Assembly: GCF_014138605.1 (NCBI RefSeq)
Contig: NZ_JACJHX010000020.1
Location: 1 to 48,219 of the forward strand
Direction of reading: 5' to 3'
Length of the DNA stretch: 48,219 bases
Origin: Peribacillus huizhouensis
Lineage (GTDB): Bacteria; Bacillota; Bacilli; Bacillales; DSM-1321
The position numbers and the translations under genes were made by a program. The stretch's first letter is position 1. The number at the start of each line of letters is the position of its first letter. This document shows positions 1 through 15,301 of the stretch, piece by piece. The notes below the pieces were generated by a model. That model was given only the letters and a program-made list of their open reading frames with translations, was not told the origin of the DNA and searched no databases.

Positions 1-37
1 CAACCGTTTCGATTTTTGGTTTTTCTATTTCGATCAT
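1..37 (-). CDS. rpoA: RNA polymerase alpha subunit, N-terminal fragment (cut by window edge)
   Basis: Only the first 12 codons are inside the window. They begin MIEIEKPKIETV, the usual N-terminus of the Bacillales alpha subunit, which nucleates assembly of the core enzyme and contacts activators and UP elements. A strong ribosome binding site (GGAGGG, 8 nt upstream of the ATG at 35-37) sets the start. The gene follows rpsK after a 179-nt gap, as in the alpha operon of Bacilli. The truncation is an artefact of the window edge. Confidence 0.95.
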   Translation of the reverse strand, partial: MIEIEKPKIETV

Positions 38-216
38 TTAACAAACCCTCCTTCAAAACGTCGAAACCTCGGTCATTAAGTATTTTACCTTATAACCGAA
101 ATTCCCCATGTATACGTTCCCGCTTGTGAGCAACAACTGAATTAATCATTCTGTTAGAACGCAAACTTAGTATTATGTCCCATTATAGACATGAATACAA
201 AATTTATACAGAAAAA
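38..216 (-). other. rpsK-rpoA intergenic region with a weak promoter candidate
   Basis: This 179-nt gap is long for the alpha operon. Read on the minus strand it has a perfect TATAAT (182-187), but the hexamer 17 bp upstream (TGTATA, 205-210) matches TTGACA poorly and there is no clear TGn extension. The -10 sits in a short ATGTC/GACAT hairpin. An internal rpoA promoter is possible but not shown. I see no ORF and no terminator with a T-run here. Confidence 0.3.
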
Positions 217-621
<405 letters not shown>

Positions 622-628
622 TTACTGA

Positions 629-994
629 TTATTTTTTCTTGTTAGCTACTGTACGACGAGGTCCTTTACGCGTACGAGCGTTGTTTTTAGTGTTTTGTCC
701 ACGAACAGGAAGACCACGACGGTGGCGTAAACCACGGTAGCTACCAATTTCCATTAGACGTTTGATATTAAGAGAAATTTCACGACGAAGGTCACCTTCT
801 ACTTTTAAAGCATCGATGATTTCACGGATTTTGTTTAATTCATCTTCCGTTAAGTCGCGAGTACGAGTTTCTTCAGAAATACCAGCTTCTGCAAGAATTT
901 TAATCGCAGTTTGTTTTCCAATACCGAAAATGTATGTTAAAGAAATGACAATACGTTTGTCACGGGGAATATCTACACCAGCAATACGTGCCAT
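629..994 (-). CDS. rpsM: 30S ribosomal protein S13
   Basis: The product is S13, a 30S head protein that contacts P-site tRNA and forms intersubunit bridges. It is 121 aa beginning [16 protein letters not shown], with the helix-two-turn-helix core (IFGIGKQTA) and the long basic C-terminal tail that reaches the tRNA. A GTG four codons upstream would overlap the GGAGGTG ribosome binding site, so the ATG at 992-994 is the start. The gene lies 23 nt after rpmJ. Confidence 0.97.
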   Translation of the reverse strand: MARIAGVDIPRDKRIVISLTYIFGIGKQTAIKILAEAGISEETRTRDLTEDELNKIREIIDALKVEGDLRREISLNIKRLMEIGSYRGLRHRRGLPVRGQNTKNNARTRKGPRRTVANKKK

Positions 995-1017
995 AGATGT
1001 GTGCACCTCCTTCTATA

Positions 1018-1137
<120 letters not shown>

Positions 1138-1171
1138 CTAACCTCCTTATACAGATCGGAGCGTAACCAGA

Positions 1172-1390
1172 TTATTTAAATCGGTATGTGATTCTGCCGC
1201 GAGTTAGATCATACGGGGAAAGCTCAACCGTAACTTTATCTCCAGGCAAAATGCGAATAAAGTGCATACGAATTTTACCGGATACATGAGCTAAAACAGT
1301 ATGACCATTTTCTAATTCTACCTTAAACATTGCGTTTGGCAAAGTCTCTTGTACTGTGCCTTCTACTTCAATTACATCGTCTTTCGCCAT
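1172..1390 (-). CDS. infA: Translation initiation factor IF-1
   Basis: The product is IF-1, a 72-aa OB-fold protein of the S1 type that binds the 30S A site and aids IF2 and IF3 during initiation. The sequence begins [20 protein letters not shown] and ends [13 protein letters not shown], both near invariant in Bacilli. GGGAGAA lies upstream of the ATG. Its own sigma-A-like promoter (1436-1464) sits in the decayed map remnant, so infA expression need not depend on read-through from adk. Confidence 0.98.
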   Translation of the reverse strand: MAKDDVIEVEGTVQETLPNAMFKVELENGHTVLAHVSGKIRMHFIRILPGDKVTVELSPYDLTRGRITYRFK

Positions 1391-1435
1391 TAAGTGATTC
1401 TCCCTTCTCTATGCATGGACCCATTTAGCACATGA

Positions 1436-1464
1436 ACAATATCACCTTTACAGCACATTGTCAA
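1436..1464 (-). promoter_or_regulatory. Sigma-A type promoter for infA-rpmJ-rpsM-rpsK(-rpoA)
   Basis: On the minus strand TTGACA (1459-1464) and TATTGT (1436-1441) are separated by 17 bp. The -35 is perfect and the -10 matches 4 of 6. It lies about 45 nt upstream of the infA ATG. It is just downstream of the recognisable map homology, so it may be the old internal promoter that stayed when map decayed. Confidence 0.7.
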
Positions 1465-1489
1465 TGATGACAACAGCTCAAGGTATATA

Positions 1490-1822
1490 GCTCTCTAAAA
1501 GGGTTCACATCTTTCCGTCAAACTTTACTTTCGTCCATCATCCTCTAAAGTCTTCACATCTCTGCTTTTCAGATTTCGCCTATTAATAAGGGCGTAACCA
1601 TACCAGGCTTCTACCGGTAACCAAGTGTTAGGCAGACCGGTTTGAGGAATATTTGGCCCTCATGTAAGTCTTGACCGATTATGTGGCCTCCATACTCTCT
1701 ACTGTAAGAGAAGCTTCCAGCCTTGACATAGGTTTGAATAGCATGGGAGATGTTTGAAAGACGCACATCTTACTCGCTTCTTTCAACTCTCTATATAATG
1801 ACTCTAGCTTCTTTAAAGAGTC
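1490..1822 (-). pseudogene. map: Decayed methionine aminopeptidase (map) remnant
   Basis: No ORF survives, but minus-strand translation in shifting frames recovers the C-terminal half of MAP in the right order. First comes LYRELKEASKM (about 1796-1763). Then NISHAIQTYVKAGSFSYSRE (from 1752) followed by YGGHIIGQDLHEGQ, the conserved His loop. Then KPGMV (about 1609), then RDVKTLEDDGRK (about 1563-1525), then KFDGKM. Stops and frameshifts separate these blocks. About 125 N-terminal codons, with the first two metal ligands, are missing, and the later Glu ligands are lost. It sits between adk and infA, where Bacillales carry map. Cells need MAP activity, so a second map must exist elsewhere. Confidence 0.85.
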
Positions 1823-1841
1823 GTTTTGTTAATTTAAAACC

Positions 1842-2543
<702 letters not shown>

Positions 2544-2554
2544 CTAAAACTCCA

Positions 2555-3850
2555 TTACTTTATAAACCCTTTATAATGACGCTTTACTAACTGTGATTCA
2601 AGCTGCTTCATCGTATCAAGTGCAACACCGACAACGATTAAGATACTTGTTCCACCAATTTGTGCCGAAGCCGGCAAGTTAGCAAGTTGTATGAATATCA
2701 CCGGTAAAATCGCAATAACTGCTAAAAATAGCGAGCCCACGAAAGTTAAGCGATATAACACACTTGTCACATAATCTTGCGTCGCTTTTCCTGGTCGAAT
2801 GCCTGGTACATATCCACCTTGTTTCTTCAAATTATCTGCCATTTGTTCAGGATTAACTTGAATAAATGCGTAGAAATAAGAAAATGCAATGATAAGAGCC
2901 ACATAAATGACCATACCAATTGGGTGTTGATAAGTAAGATTATTAGCTATCCAGTCAGTAACTTTATTCGAACCAAAGAATGAAGCAATTGTTGTCGGCG
3001 TAACAAGAAATGCCATGGCAAAAATGACAGGAATAACTCCCGCAGCATTTACTTTTAACGGCAAGTGAGTAGATTGCCCTCCCGCTGGTGTACGACCTGC
3101 TGCCGCACGCTTAGCGTATTGGATCGGAATTTTACGTAGCGCTTGTTGAATAAAAATAACAGCCACTACAACTGCTAACACAGCAATCAAAAGTAAAACA
3201 ACTGTAAGAATTCTTAAGAAGAGTTGATCCCCTGCATCTTCAAATTGCTGAGCAAAAATCTGGTTTGCAGTATTCGGCATTCCTGCTACGATACCAGCAA
3301 AGATGATAATGGAAATTCCGTTACCAACTCCTTTGGACGTAATCAGTTCTCCTAACCACAAGAGAAAAGCCGTACCAGCTGTTAATACTAAAGCAATTAG
3401 CAGATAAGTACTAACACCAGCGTTTTTGATAAGCATTCCATTGGACATGTTGTTAAAGCCATATGACATACCTAATGCTTGGATAAACCCAAGTATTATA
3501 GTGAAGTAACGAGTAAACTGAGCTAACTTACGACGTCCAGCTTCTCCTTGTTTGGACCACTCAGTGAACTTTGGAACAACATCCATCTGTAAAAGTTGGA
3601 TTATGATCGAAGCCGTAATATACGGCATAATTCCCATAGCCAAGATAGAGAAGTTTTGGAGTGCTCCACCACCAAAAGTGTTAAGAACACCAAATACGCT
3701 TAGCTGATCTTGTGCCTTTAACACATCGGCATTCACATTCGGTACGGGTATAAATGTACCGATGCGATAGACGATGAGCATTAAAAGGGTAAACATAATT
3801 TTGTTTCTTATATCAGCCACGCGCATAAAGTTGGAAATCGTTTGAAACAT
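2555..3850 (-). CDS. secY: Preprotein translocase subunit SecY
   Basis: SecY is the channel of the Sec translocon and works with SecE (encoded at 30752-30934), SecG and SecA. The 431-aa protein has about ten hydrophobic membrane segments, starting with the segment around IMFTLLMLIVYRIGTF. It also has the conserved cytoplasmic loop QYAKRAAAGR and the C-terminal stretch YVPGIRPGKATQDY. Its ATG overlaps the rplO stop in a TAATG junction (1 nt), which implies translational coupling, as is usual in the spc cluster. Confidence 0.98.
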   Translation of the reverse strand: MFQTISNFMRVADIRNKIMFTLLMLIVYRIGTFIPVPNVNADVLKAQDQLSVFGVLNTFGGGALQNFSILAMGIMPYITASIIIQLLQMDVVPKFTEWSKQGEAGRRKLAQFTRYFTIILGFIQALGMSYGFNNMSNGMLIKNAGVSTYLLIALVLTAGTAFLLWLGELITSKGVGNGISIIIFAGIVAGMPNTANQIFAQQFEDAGDQLFLRILTVVLLLIAVLAVVVAVIFIQQALRKIPIQYAKRAAAGRTPAGGQSTHLPLKVNAAGVIPVIFAMAFLVTPTTIASFFGSNKVTDWIANNLTYQHPIGMVIYVALIIAFSYFYAFIQVNPEQMADNLKKQGGYVPGIRPGKATQDYVTSVLYRLTFVGSLFLAVIAILPVIFIQLANLPASAQIGGTSILIVVGVALDTMKQLESQLVKRHYKGFIK

Positions 3851-4290
3851 TAGATCACCTCAGTTGTACCGCCAGCTGCTTCAATAGCTTCTTTTGCAGT
3901 AGAGGAGAATTTATGAGCTTTAACAGTAAGCTTTTTCTCAACATTGCCTTTTGCAAGAATTTTAATTCCTGCTTTTTCTTTACTTACGATACCTGTCTCA
4001 ATTAATAGAGCAGGTGTTACTTCAGTACCATCCTCGAAGCGGTTTAACACTTCAAGATTTACGATAGCATAGTCTTTACGGTTAATGTTCGTAAACCCGC
4101 GTTTAGGCAAACGTCTGAATAATGGTGTTTGACCACCTTCAAATCCTGGACGCACTCCGCCACCAGAACGAGCATTTTGACCTTTATGGCCTTTACCTGC
4201 TGTTTTTCCGTTGCCAGAACCAATACCGCGACCTTTACGTTTGCGCTCTTTACGAGCACCTTCTGCAGCTTTTAATTCATGAAGTTTCAT
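3850..4290 (-). CDS. rplO: 50S ribosomal protein L15
   Basis: The product is L15, a late-assembly 50S protein. At 146 aa it begins [20 protein letters not shown], with the glycine-rich extended arm ([20 protein letters not shown]) that threads into 23S rRNA and the globular C-terminus that ends [13 protein letters not shown] four codons upstream overlaps the GGAGGTG ribosome binding site, so I use the ATG at 4288-4290. Its stop overlaps the secY start. Confidence 0.97.
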   Translation of the reverse strand: MKLHELKAAEGARKERKRKGRGIGSGNGKTAGKGHKGQNARSGGGVRPGFEGGQTPLFRRLPKRGFTNINRKDYAIVNLEVLNRFEDGTEVTPALLIETGIVSKEKAGIKILAKGNVEKKLTVKAHKFSSTAKEAIEAAGGTTEVI

Positions 4291-4325
4291 TGTTGTTGGC
4301 ACCTCCTTGTTAAGTGGTAATTATT

Positions 4326-4508
4326 TTATTGTTCGTTTACAGTAACAAGATGAGCAACTTTGTTAATCATACCGCGAATCGCAGGGTTATCATCATGAAC
4401 AACTGTTTGATGCATTTTGCGTAAACCCAGAGTATTAACTGTAACGCGTTGGTCATCCGGACGACCAATCAAGCTGCGAGTGAGGGTAATTTCTAATTTT
4501 TTTGCCAT
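4326..4508 (-). CDS. rpmD: 50S ribosomal protein L30
   Basis: The product is L30, a small 50S protein of 60 aa with a ferredoxin-like fold. The sequence begins [20 protein letters not shown] and contains the conserved [20 protein letters not shown] core. It has the expected bacterial length, a good ribosome binding site (GGAGGGA), and 13 nt between the rpsE stop and its start. Confidence 0.97.
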   Translation of the reverse strand: MAKKLEITLTRSLIGRPDDQRVTVNTLGLRKMHQTVVHDDNPAIRGMINKVAHLVTVNEQ

Positions 4509-4521
4509 TGATATTCCCTCC

Positions 4522-5022
4522 TTATCCTAACAGTTCTTCTACTGATTTACCACGTAGTTTTGCTACGTCCTCAGCACGTTTTAATTGCTTTAATCCTTCA
4601 ACTGTAGCACGAACCATGTTAATAGGTGTGTTTGTTCCAAGTGATTTCGAAAGAATGTCACTTACTCCACCTAATTCTAGGACCGCACGAACCGGACCAC
4701 CAGCAATAACTCCTGTACCTTCAGAAGCAGGTTTTAAAAGGACATGACCTGCACCAAAGCGACCGTTCACTAGATGTGGAATTGTCGTACCAACGACAGG
4801 AACCGCAACTAGATTTTTCTTAGCATCCTCAATAGCTTTACGGATTGCATCAGGTACTTCTTGTGCTTTACCTGTACCAAAGCCAACGTGACCATTCTTG
4901 TCACCTACAACTACAAGTGCAGTGAAGCGGAAACGACGTCCACCTTTTACAACTTTAGCTACGCGGTTGACAGTTACTACACGCTCTTCAAGTTCTAATT
5001 TATTAGGATCAATACCTCGCAT
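4522..5022 (-). CDS. rpsE: 30S ribosomal protein S5
   Basis: The product is S5, a 30S body protein at the mRNA entry channel involved in decoding accuracy. It is 166 aa. The N-terminal double-stranded-RNA-binding-like domain includes [20 protein letters not shown], and the C-terminal domain includes [19 protein letters not shown]. The loop known for spectinomycin resistance changes (VVKGGRR) looks wild type. It lies between rplR and rpmD in the spc cluster. Confidence 0.97.
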   Translation of the reverse strand: MRGIDPNKLELEERVVTVNRVAKVVKGGRRFRFTALVVVGDKNGHVGFGTGKAQEVPDAIRKAIEDAKKNLVAVPVVGTTIPHLVNGRFGAGHVLLKPASEGTGVIAGGPVRAVLELGGVSDILSKSLGTNTPINMVRATVEGLKQLKRAEDVAKLRGKSVEELLG

Positions 5023-5045
5023 CAGTTTTGTCCCTCCTTTATCTA

Positions 5046-5408
5046 TTAAAATTCTAAGCCGTTTTCACGAGCAGCGTCAGCTAATGCTTTAACACGTCCG
5101 TGGAAAAGGTATCCACCACGGTCAAATACAACAGCGCTGTATCCTTTTTCAACTGCGCGTTTAGCAATTAGTGCGCCAACTTGTTTAGCAGCTTCTGCAT
5201 TACCAGCAGCTTCAATGCTAAGCTCTTTATCAAGAGTAGAAGCACTTGCAAGTGTTACGCCATTTGCATCGTCAATTAATTGAGCGTAAATGTGTTTGTT
5301 TGAACGGAACACATTTAAACGAGGACGAGCTTCAGTTCCAGAAAGTTTAGCACGTACACGTGCATGTCTTTTCTGACGAGTAGCGTTTTTATCAAGCTTC
5401 GTAATCAT
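5046..5408 (-). CDS. rplR: 50S ribosomal protein L18
   Basis: The product is L18, which binds 5S rRNA together with L5 and forms the central protuberance. It is 120 aa with the basic N-terminus ([20 protein letters not shown]), the [20 protein letters not shown] core, and the C-terminal [20 protein letters not shown]. Its length is normal for Bacilli. It lies between rplF and rpsE. Confidence 0.97.
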   Translation of the reverse strand: MITKLDKNATRQKRHARVRAKLSGTEARPRLNVFRSNKHIYAQLIDDANGVTLASASTLDKELSIEAAGNAEAAKQVGALIAKRAVEKGYSAVVFDRGGYLFHGRVKALADAARENGLEF

Positions 5409-5440
5409 TTACGTCACTCCTTTCATTTACTCAGGCGACA

Positions 5441-5977
5441 TTACTTACCTGTTTTACCTTCTTTACGACGAACAAATTCGCCTTCGTAACGGATTCCTTT
5501 ACCTTTATAAGGCTCTGGTGGACGAACTTGACGAACATCAGCAGCTAAAGCGCCAACGCGTTCTTTGTTAATCCCTTTGATAATGACTTTTGTATTTGAA
5601 GGAACTTCAACTTCTAGTCCTTGTTCAACTTCGAATTCAACCGGGTGAGAGTATCCTACGTTTAGGACAAGTTTGTTACCTTGCTTTTGAGCACGGTAAC
5701 CTACCCCGATAAGTTCTAATGTTTTTTCAAACCCTTTAGAAACACCCTCAACCATGTTTGAGATAACCGCACGAGTTGTACCATGAAGGGCACGGTGTTC
5801 TTTTGCGTCAGATGGACGTGTTACAGTTAACACGTTTTCTTCCACAGAGATTGTAAGATCTGAATTGAAAGTTCTAGATAATTCACCTTTTGGTCCTTTA
5901 ACAGCTACTTCACTACCGTTAAGAGTAACTGTTACACCAGCAGGAATTTCAATAGGTTTTTTACCTATACGTGACAT
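5441..5977 (-). CDS. rplF: 50S ribosomal protein L6
   Basis: The product is L6, a 50S protein near the GTPase centre and sarcin-ricin loop. It is 178 aa and built from two similar alpha/beta domains. It begins [17 protein letters not shown], and its C-terminal signature is [16 protein letters not shown]. The ribosome binding site is GGAGGTG. It is the expected neighbour of rpsH and rplR. Confidence 0.98.
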   Translation of the reverse strand: MSRIGKKPIEIPAGVTVTLNGSEVAVKGPKGELSRTFNSDLTISVEENVLTVTRPSDAKEHRALHGTTRAVISNMVEGVSKGFEKTLELIGVGYRAQKQGNKLVLNVGYSHPVEFEVEQGLEVEVPSNTKVIIKGINKERVGALAADVRQVRPPEPYKGKGIRYEGEFVRRKEGKTGK

Positions 5978-6007
5978 TTAGTGCACCTCCATTCTTGTGA
6001 AAATGTA

Positions 6008-6406
6008 TTACCAAACGTATGCTAGTACTTCTCCGCCAACTTGTTTAGCGCGAGCTTCTTTATCTGTTAAAACTCCCTGAGAAGTAGAAACAATTGCGAT
6101 ACCTAAACCATTAAGAACGCGTGGAACCTCACCAGTTTTCGCATAAACACGTAGACCAGGCTTGCTGATACGTTTTAGTCCTGTGATAACACGTTCGTTA
6201 TTTGCACCGTATTTTAAGAAGATACGGATGATACCTTGTTTGTTGTCTTCGATTAACTCAACGTCACGTACGAAGCCTTCGCGTTTTAAGATCTCAGCAA
6301 CTTCCTTTTTGATCTTAGAAGCGGGCACTTCCAATTTCTCGTGACGAACCATATTCGCATTACGAATGCGAGTTAACATATCTGCAACAGGATCTGTCAT
6401 GACCAT
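6008..6406 (-). CDS. rpsH: 30S ribosomal protein S8
   Basis: The product is S8, a primary 16S-binding protein of the central domain. It is 132 aa, beginning [17 protein letters not shown] and ending GGEVLAYVW, with the C-terminal motif [13 protein letters not shown]. In enterobacteria S8 also represses the spc operon; I see no obvious S8-like site near rplE here, and in Bacilli that control is not established. Confidence 0.98.
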   Translation of the reverse strand: MVMTDPVADMLTRIRNANMVRHEKLEVPASKIKKEVAEILKREGFVRDVELIEDNKQGIIRIFLKYGANNERVITGLKRISKPGLRVYAKTGEVPRVLNGLGIAIVSTSQGVLTDKEARAKQVGGEVLAYVW

Positions 6407-6436
6407 TATTTTTTACCTCCTTCCCATAATTGGGTT

Positions 6437-6622
6437 TTACCAGCTAGCTTTTTTCACGCCAGGAATTTGTCCTTTATATGCAAGTTCACGGAAACAAATA
6501 CGGCATAGTTTAAATTTACGGTATACAGAGTGTGGACGTCCGCAACGTTCGCAACGTGTGTACTCTTGAACACCAAATTTAGCTCCGCGTTTTTGCTTCA
6601 CGATCATTGATTTTTTAGCCAC
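6437..6622 (-). CDS. rpsN: 30S ribosomal protein S14, zinc-binding (type Z)
   Basis: The product is the short S14 form of 61 aa. It binds zinc through two CxxC pairs, CERCG and CRICF, near residues 24-43. S14 sits in the 30S head. Bacteria with this form often carry a longer zinc-free paralogue under Zur control, so that gene may lie outside the window. The start ATG ([12 protein letters not shown]) follows a GGAGG site. Confidence 0.97.
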   Translation of the reverse strand: MAKKSMIVKQKRGAKFGVQEYTRCERCGRPHSVYRKFKLCRICFRELAYKGQIPGVKKASW

Positions 6623-6647
6623 GTTTTCGCCTCCCTTTACTTAGAGA

Positions 6648-7187
6648 TTACTTTTGGAACGGCATTCCTAATTGAGTAAGTAGTTCACGAGACTCTTCGT
6701 CAGTATTAGCAGTCGTTACAATAACGATGTCCATACCACGAACTTTGCTCACTTTATCGTAGTCAATCTCAGGGAAGATAAGTTGTTCTTTAACACCCAA
6801 AGTGTAGTTCCCGCGACCATCAAAAGATTTTTTTGAAACTCCGCGGAAGTCACGTACACGAGGTAAAGAAACAGAGACTAGCTTATCAAGGAAATCATAC
6901 ATACGCTCACCGCGTAATGTAATTTTCGCACCGATAGGCATACCTTCACGTAGACGGAAGCCTGCGATAGATTTTTTTGCTTTTGTTACAACTGGTTTTT
7001 GTCCAGATAGAAGTGCTAATTCTTCAACAGCAACATCCAATGCTTTTGAGTTTGAAACAGCATCACCGACACCCATGTTAATAACGATTTTATCCACTTT
7101 AGGGACTTGCATTACTGATTTGTAATTAAATTTGCTCATAAGAGCAGGAGTAATTTCTTTTTGGAATTTTTCCTTTAGGCGGTTCAT
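6648..7187 (-). CDS. rplE: 50S ribosomal protein L5
   Basis: The product is L5, which binds 5S rRNA and contacts P-site tRNA from the central protuberance. It is 179 aa with [17 protein letters not shown] at the start, the core [14 protein letters not shown], and the family motif [18 protein letters not shown]. Its length is normal for the family. It lies between rplX and rpsN. Confidence 0.98.
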   Translation of the reverse strand: MNRLKEKFQKEITPALMSKFNYKSVMQVPKVDKIVINMGVGDAVSNSKALDVAVEELALLSGQKPVVTKAKKSIAGFRLREGMPIGAKITLRGERMYDFLDKLVSVSLPRVRDFRGVSKKSFDGRGNYTLGVKEQLIFPEIDYDKVSKVRGMDIVIVTTANTDEESRELLTQLGMPFQK

Positions 7188-7216
7188 TACTTAGTGTACC
7201 TCCCTTCATTAATGAC

Positions 7217-7528
7217 TTATTTATCTAAAGATTCACCTGAAATTTTAGCTACGCGTACTTTCTTGCCGTCTTCAATCTTATAACCAACGCGAGTTGGCTT
7301 CCCTGTTTTTGGATCAAGTGGCATAACATTTGATGCGTGAATAGCAGCTTCTCTACTGATGATTCCACCTTGTGGATTCAATTGAGATGGCTTAGAGTGC
7401 TTTTTCACGATATTAATTCCTTCTACAAGCACACGATTTTTCTTAGGGTATGCTGCAAGAATTGTACCTTGTTTGCCTTTATCCTTACCAGAGATGACTA
7501 CGACTTTGTCACCTTTTTTAACATGCAT
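7217..7528 (-). CDS. rplX: 50S ribosomal protein L24
   Basis: The product is L24, an early 50S assembly initiator that binds 23S domain I. It is 103 aa. A KOW motif covers the first 30 residues or so ([20 protein letters not shown]), followed by [13 protein letters not shown]. The ATG is spaced 8-9 nt from GGAGGTG. The gene is next to rplN, as is standard. Confidence 0.97.
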   Translation of the reverse strand: MHVKKGDKVVVISGKDKGKQGTILAAYPKKNRVLVEGINIVKKHSKPSQLNPQGGIISREAAIHASNVMPLDPKTGKPTRVGYKIEDGKKVRVAKISGESLDK

Positions 7529-7570
7529 TAGCTTCGCACCTCCTTGAAAGGCCTTTTACGATATTTATCA

Positions 7571-7960
<390 letters not shown>

Positions 7961-7981
7961 TTAACTTAATCCGAACATAGA

Positions 7982-8245
7982 TTAGATAATTACAGCTTTT
8001 TCTACTACTTCTATTAAACGGAAACGTTTTGTAGCGGATAATGGACGAGTTTCCATCACTTTAACTACATCGCCAATTTTAGCTTCGTTAAGCTCATCAT
8101 GAGCCTTGAATTTTTTAGAATACTTTACGCGCTTACCGTATAGTGAGTGCTTTTTGTAAGTTTCTACAAGAACAGTTACCGTTTTATCCATTTTGTCGGA
8201 TACAACGCGTCCAGTGTATACTTTACGTTGGTTGCGTTCGCTCAT
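7982..8245 (-). CDS. rpsQ: 30S ribosomal protein S17
   Basis: The product is S17, a primary 16S-binding OB-fold protein of 87 aa. It begins [20 protein letters not shown], contains the family motif [25 protein letters not shown] split over adjacent strands, and ends in the [14 protein letters not shown] region. The gene lies 19 nt after rpmC. Confidence 0.97.
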   Translation of the reverse strand: MSERNQRKVYTGRVVSDKMDKTVTVLVETYKKHSLYGKRVKYSKKFKAHDELNEAKIGDVVKVMETRPLSATKRFRLIEVVEKAVII

Positions 8246-8264
8246 TCTGCAAACCTCCCCTCAA

Positions 8265-9550
<1,286 letters not shown>

Positions 9551-9553
9551 AGT

Positions 9554-9895
9554 TTACCCCTCCTTCTTTTCTGATACAACGATAGTAATATGACTAGTAC
9601 GTTTATTAATCGCACTCGCACGTCCCATTGCGCGTGGACGGAAACGTTTCAATGTTGGTCCTTCATTTACGTATGCCTCTGAAACAACTAGGTTATTGAT
9701 ATCCATTTCGTAGTTGTGTTCTGCGTTTGCAACTGCAGACTTCAAAACTTTCTCTACGATTGGAGAAGCAGCTTTTGGAGTTAAGCGAAGAATCGCTACA
9801 GCTTCACCTACTTGTTTTCCTCGAATTAAATCTGCAACTAAACGGACTTTACGAGGAGCAATACGAACTGTTCTAGCAACAGCTTTTGCTTGCAT
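9554..9895 (-). CDS. rplV: 50S ribosomal protein L22
   Basis: The product is L22, which lines the exit tunnel with its long beta-hairpin and is a known macrolide-resistance target. It is 113 aa, beginning [20 protein letters not shown]. The hairpin region reads [20 protein letters not shown] with no insertion or deletion, so it looks wild type. The gene is tightly packed between rpsS and rpsC. Confidence 0.98.
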   Translation of the reverse strand: MQAKAVARTVRIAPRKVRLVADLIRGKQVGEAVAILRLTPKAASPIVEKVLKSAVANAEHNYEMDINNLVVSEAYVNEGPTLKRFRPRAMGRASAINKRTSHITIVVSEKKEG

Positions 9896-9912
9896 GAGAT
9901 GCCCTCCTCTCG

Positions 9913-10224
<312 letters not shown>

Positions 10225-10251
10225 CTATATGTGAACCGTAGTTCAATCCCG

Positions 10252-11100
<849 letters not shown>

Positions 11101-11108
11101 CTAATGAA

Positions 11109-11393
11109 TTAAGCTTCGAATAATTCGATTTCTTTGCTGTCAGCAGTTAGTTTAACAATCGCTTTACGGCGTTTGTTTGTATAACCTGCATGTTTACCCA
11201 TGCGTTTAAATTTACCTTTGTAGTTCATGATGTTAACTTTCTCAACTTTTACGCCAAAGATTTCTTGTACAGCATCTTTAACTTGAGTTTTGTTAGCTTT
11301 TACATCAACTTCAAACGTATACTTCTTCTCAGCCATTGCGTCTGAAGAAGCTTCTGTAATTACTGGTCGCTTAATGATATCACGAACATCCAT
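11109..11393 (-). CDS. rplW: 50S ribosomal protein L23
   Basis: The product is L23, the exit-tunnel protein that docks trigger factor and SRP. It is 94 aa, beginning [20 protein letters not shown], with the family motif [20 protein letters not shown] and the [20 protein letters not shown] loop. The ATG overlaps the rplD stop in a TAATG junction, which indicates translational coupling. Confidence 0.97.
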   Translation of the reverse strand: MDVRDIIKRPVITEASSDAMAEKKYTFEVDVKANKTQVKDAVQEIFGVKVEKVNIMNYKGKFKRMGKHAGYTNKRRKAIVKLTADSKEIELFEA

Positions 11394-12016
11394 TATGCTA
11401 GAACCTCCTCTACTTTTTGAACAGCAGATTTAGTCAAGATCAATTTGTTGTGTGAAACAACATCAAGAACATTAAGACCATTCGCCTCTACAACAGTAAC
11501 ACCTGGGATGTTACGAGCAGATAACGCAACTTTCTCATCTAAACCGTCAGTTACGATCAACGTTTTAGTTTCAATAGAAAGTCCTTTAAGAACAGCTGCA
11601 AATTCTTTTGTTTTTGGAGCTTCGAAAACTAGGTTTTCAAGTACTAATACATTATCTTCAAGGACTTTAGCCGATAGTGCAGATTTAATCGCTAAACGGC
11701 GAACCTTTTTAGGTAATTTGTAAGAATAGCTTCTTGGTGTTGGACCGAATACAGTACCACCGCCACGCCATTGTGGTGAACGAATTGAACCTTGACGCGC
11801 ACGCCCAGTTCCTTTTTGTCTCCATGGTTTACGACCGCCGCCTGCAACTTCTGAGCGGTTTTTCACTTTATGAGTTCCTTGTCTTAAAGAAGCTCTTTGC
11901 ATGATAATTGCATCAAATAATACAGAATTATTAGGTTCAATCCCGAAAATAGACTCATTAAGTTCGATATCGCCAACTTTCGAGCCAGTTTGAGTGAACA
12001 ATGTAACTTTTGGCAT
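11393..12016 (-). CDS. rplD: 50S ribosomal protein L4
   Basis: The product is L4, an exit-tunnel protein with a long extended loop. In E. coli it also represses the S10 operon; that control is not established in Bacilli. It is 207 aa, beginning [20 protein letters not shown]. The tunnel loop [20 protein letters not shown] is intact and lacks macrolide-resistance indels. It overlaps rplW by 1 nt. Confidence 0.97.
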   Translation of the reverse strand: MPKVTLFTQTGSKVGDIELNESIFGIEPNNSVLFDAIIMQRASLRQGTHKVKNRSEVAGGGRKPWRQKGTGRARQGSIRSPQWRGGGTVFGPTPRSYSYKLPKKVRRLAIKSALSAKVLEDNVLVLENLVFEAPKTKEFAAVLKGLSIETKTLIVTDGLDEKVALSARNIPGVTVVEANGLNVLDVVSHNKLILTKSAVQKVEEVLA

Positions 12017-12041
12017 TCTAATGCTCCTCCTTTCTCAGATA

Positions 12042-12671
12042 TTACTTAGCTTTAATAGCAGATTTAACTTTAATTAAAGCTTTTTTCGCGCCCGGAACAT
12101 TACCTTTTACTAAAAGTAAGTTACGTTCTACGTCAACTTTAACAATTGTTAAGTTTTGAACAGTTACTTGTTCTCCACCCATACGTCCTGGTAATAACTT
12201 ACCTTTGAATACGCGGTTTGGAGCAACAGGACCCATTGAACCTGGGCGACGGTGGTAACGAGAACCGTGTGACATAGGTCCGCGTGATTGTCCGTGGCGT
12301 TTAATCGAGCCTTGGAAACCTTTACCCTTAGAGATTCCTGTTACATCAACTGTATCGCCTTCTGCGAAAATACTAACTTTGACTTCTTGACCTAATTCGT
12401 AATCAGCTGGATTAGCTGAACGGAATTCGCGAACGAAGCGCTTAGGTGCAGTGTTTGCTTTTTGAACATGGCCTTTTTCAGGTTTATTCGAAAGCTTTTC
12501 GCGTTTATCTTCAAAACCGATTTGAATTGCTTCATAACCGTCAGTTTCAATTGTTTTCTTTTGAAGAACTACGTTGTTAGCAGCCTCGATTACTGTTACT
12601 GGAATAAGTTCACCATTTTCAGCAAATACTTGCGTCATACCGATTTTTCTTCCTAAGATTCCTTTGGTCAT
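12042..12671 (-). CDS. rplC: 50S ribosomal protein L3
   Basis: The product is L3, an early 50S assembly protein that reaches the peptidyl-transferase centre. It is 209 aa, beginning [20 protein letters not shown]. The conserved extension carries [20 protein letters not shown] and [18 protein letters not shown]. That extension is the site of known linezolid and tiamulin resistance changes and appears normal. It follows rpsJ by 34 nt. Confidence 0.98.
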   Translation of the reverse strand: MTKGILGRKIGMTQVFAENGELIPVTVIEAANNVVLQKKTIETDGYEAIQIGFEDKREKLSNKPEKGHVQKANTAPKRFVREFRSANPADYELGQEVKVSIFAEGDTVDVTGISKGKGFQGSIKRHGQSRGPMSHGSRYHRRPGSMGPVAPNRVFKGKLLPGRMGGEQVTVQNLTIVKVDVERNLLLVKGNVPGAKKALIKVKSAIKAK

Positions 12672-12705
12672 TAGTCACACCTCCTGATTTTTCTGTTTTC
12701 TATAA

Positions 12706-13930
<1,225 letters not shown>

Positions 13931-13961
13931 TAAAAAAGAGCTGCCGGCGTCCCAGCAGCTC
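13931..13961 (-). terminator. Intrinsic terminator after tuf
   Basis: On the minus strand a 10-bp stem GAGCTGCTGG/CCGGCAGCTC (one T-G pair) with a GACG loop is followed directly by a run of six Ts. It begins 32 nt after the tuf stop. This is the strongest intrinsic terminator in the window and ends the str cluster. Confidence 0.92.
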
Positions 13962-13992
13962 CCCTTGAAAGGCGTCCCTTTCAACTATTTAA

Positions 13993-15180
<1,188 letters not shown>

Positions 15181-15272
15181 TAGGATATTCCTCCTTGAAA
15201 TAAGAAATTTATATTTTTGAATTATGATGCTGCAAAACAAGGCGATGCCTGGAATTGCAGCTTACATAAGTA

Positions 15273-15301
15273 GTTATACTTTAATAAATGATGAAAATCA
15301 A
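15273..15301 (-). promoter_or_regulatory. Probable sigma-A promoter for tuf
   Basis: TTGATT (15296-15301) and TATAAC (15273-15278) with a 17-bp spacer lie directly downstream of the fusA stop, about 93 nt before the tuf ATG. Extra tuf expression over fusA is expected because EF-Tu is far more abundant than EF-G. Confidence 0.55.
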
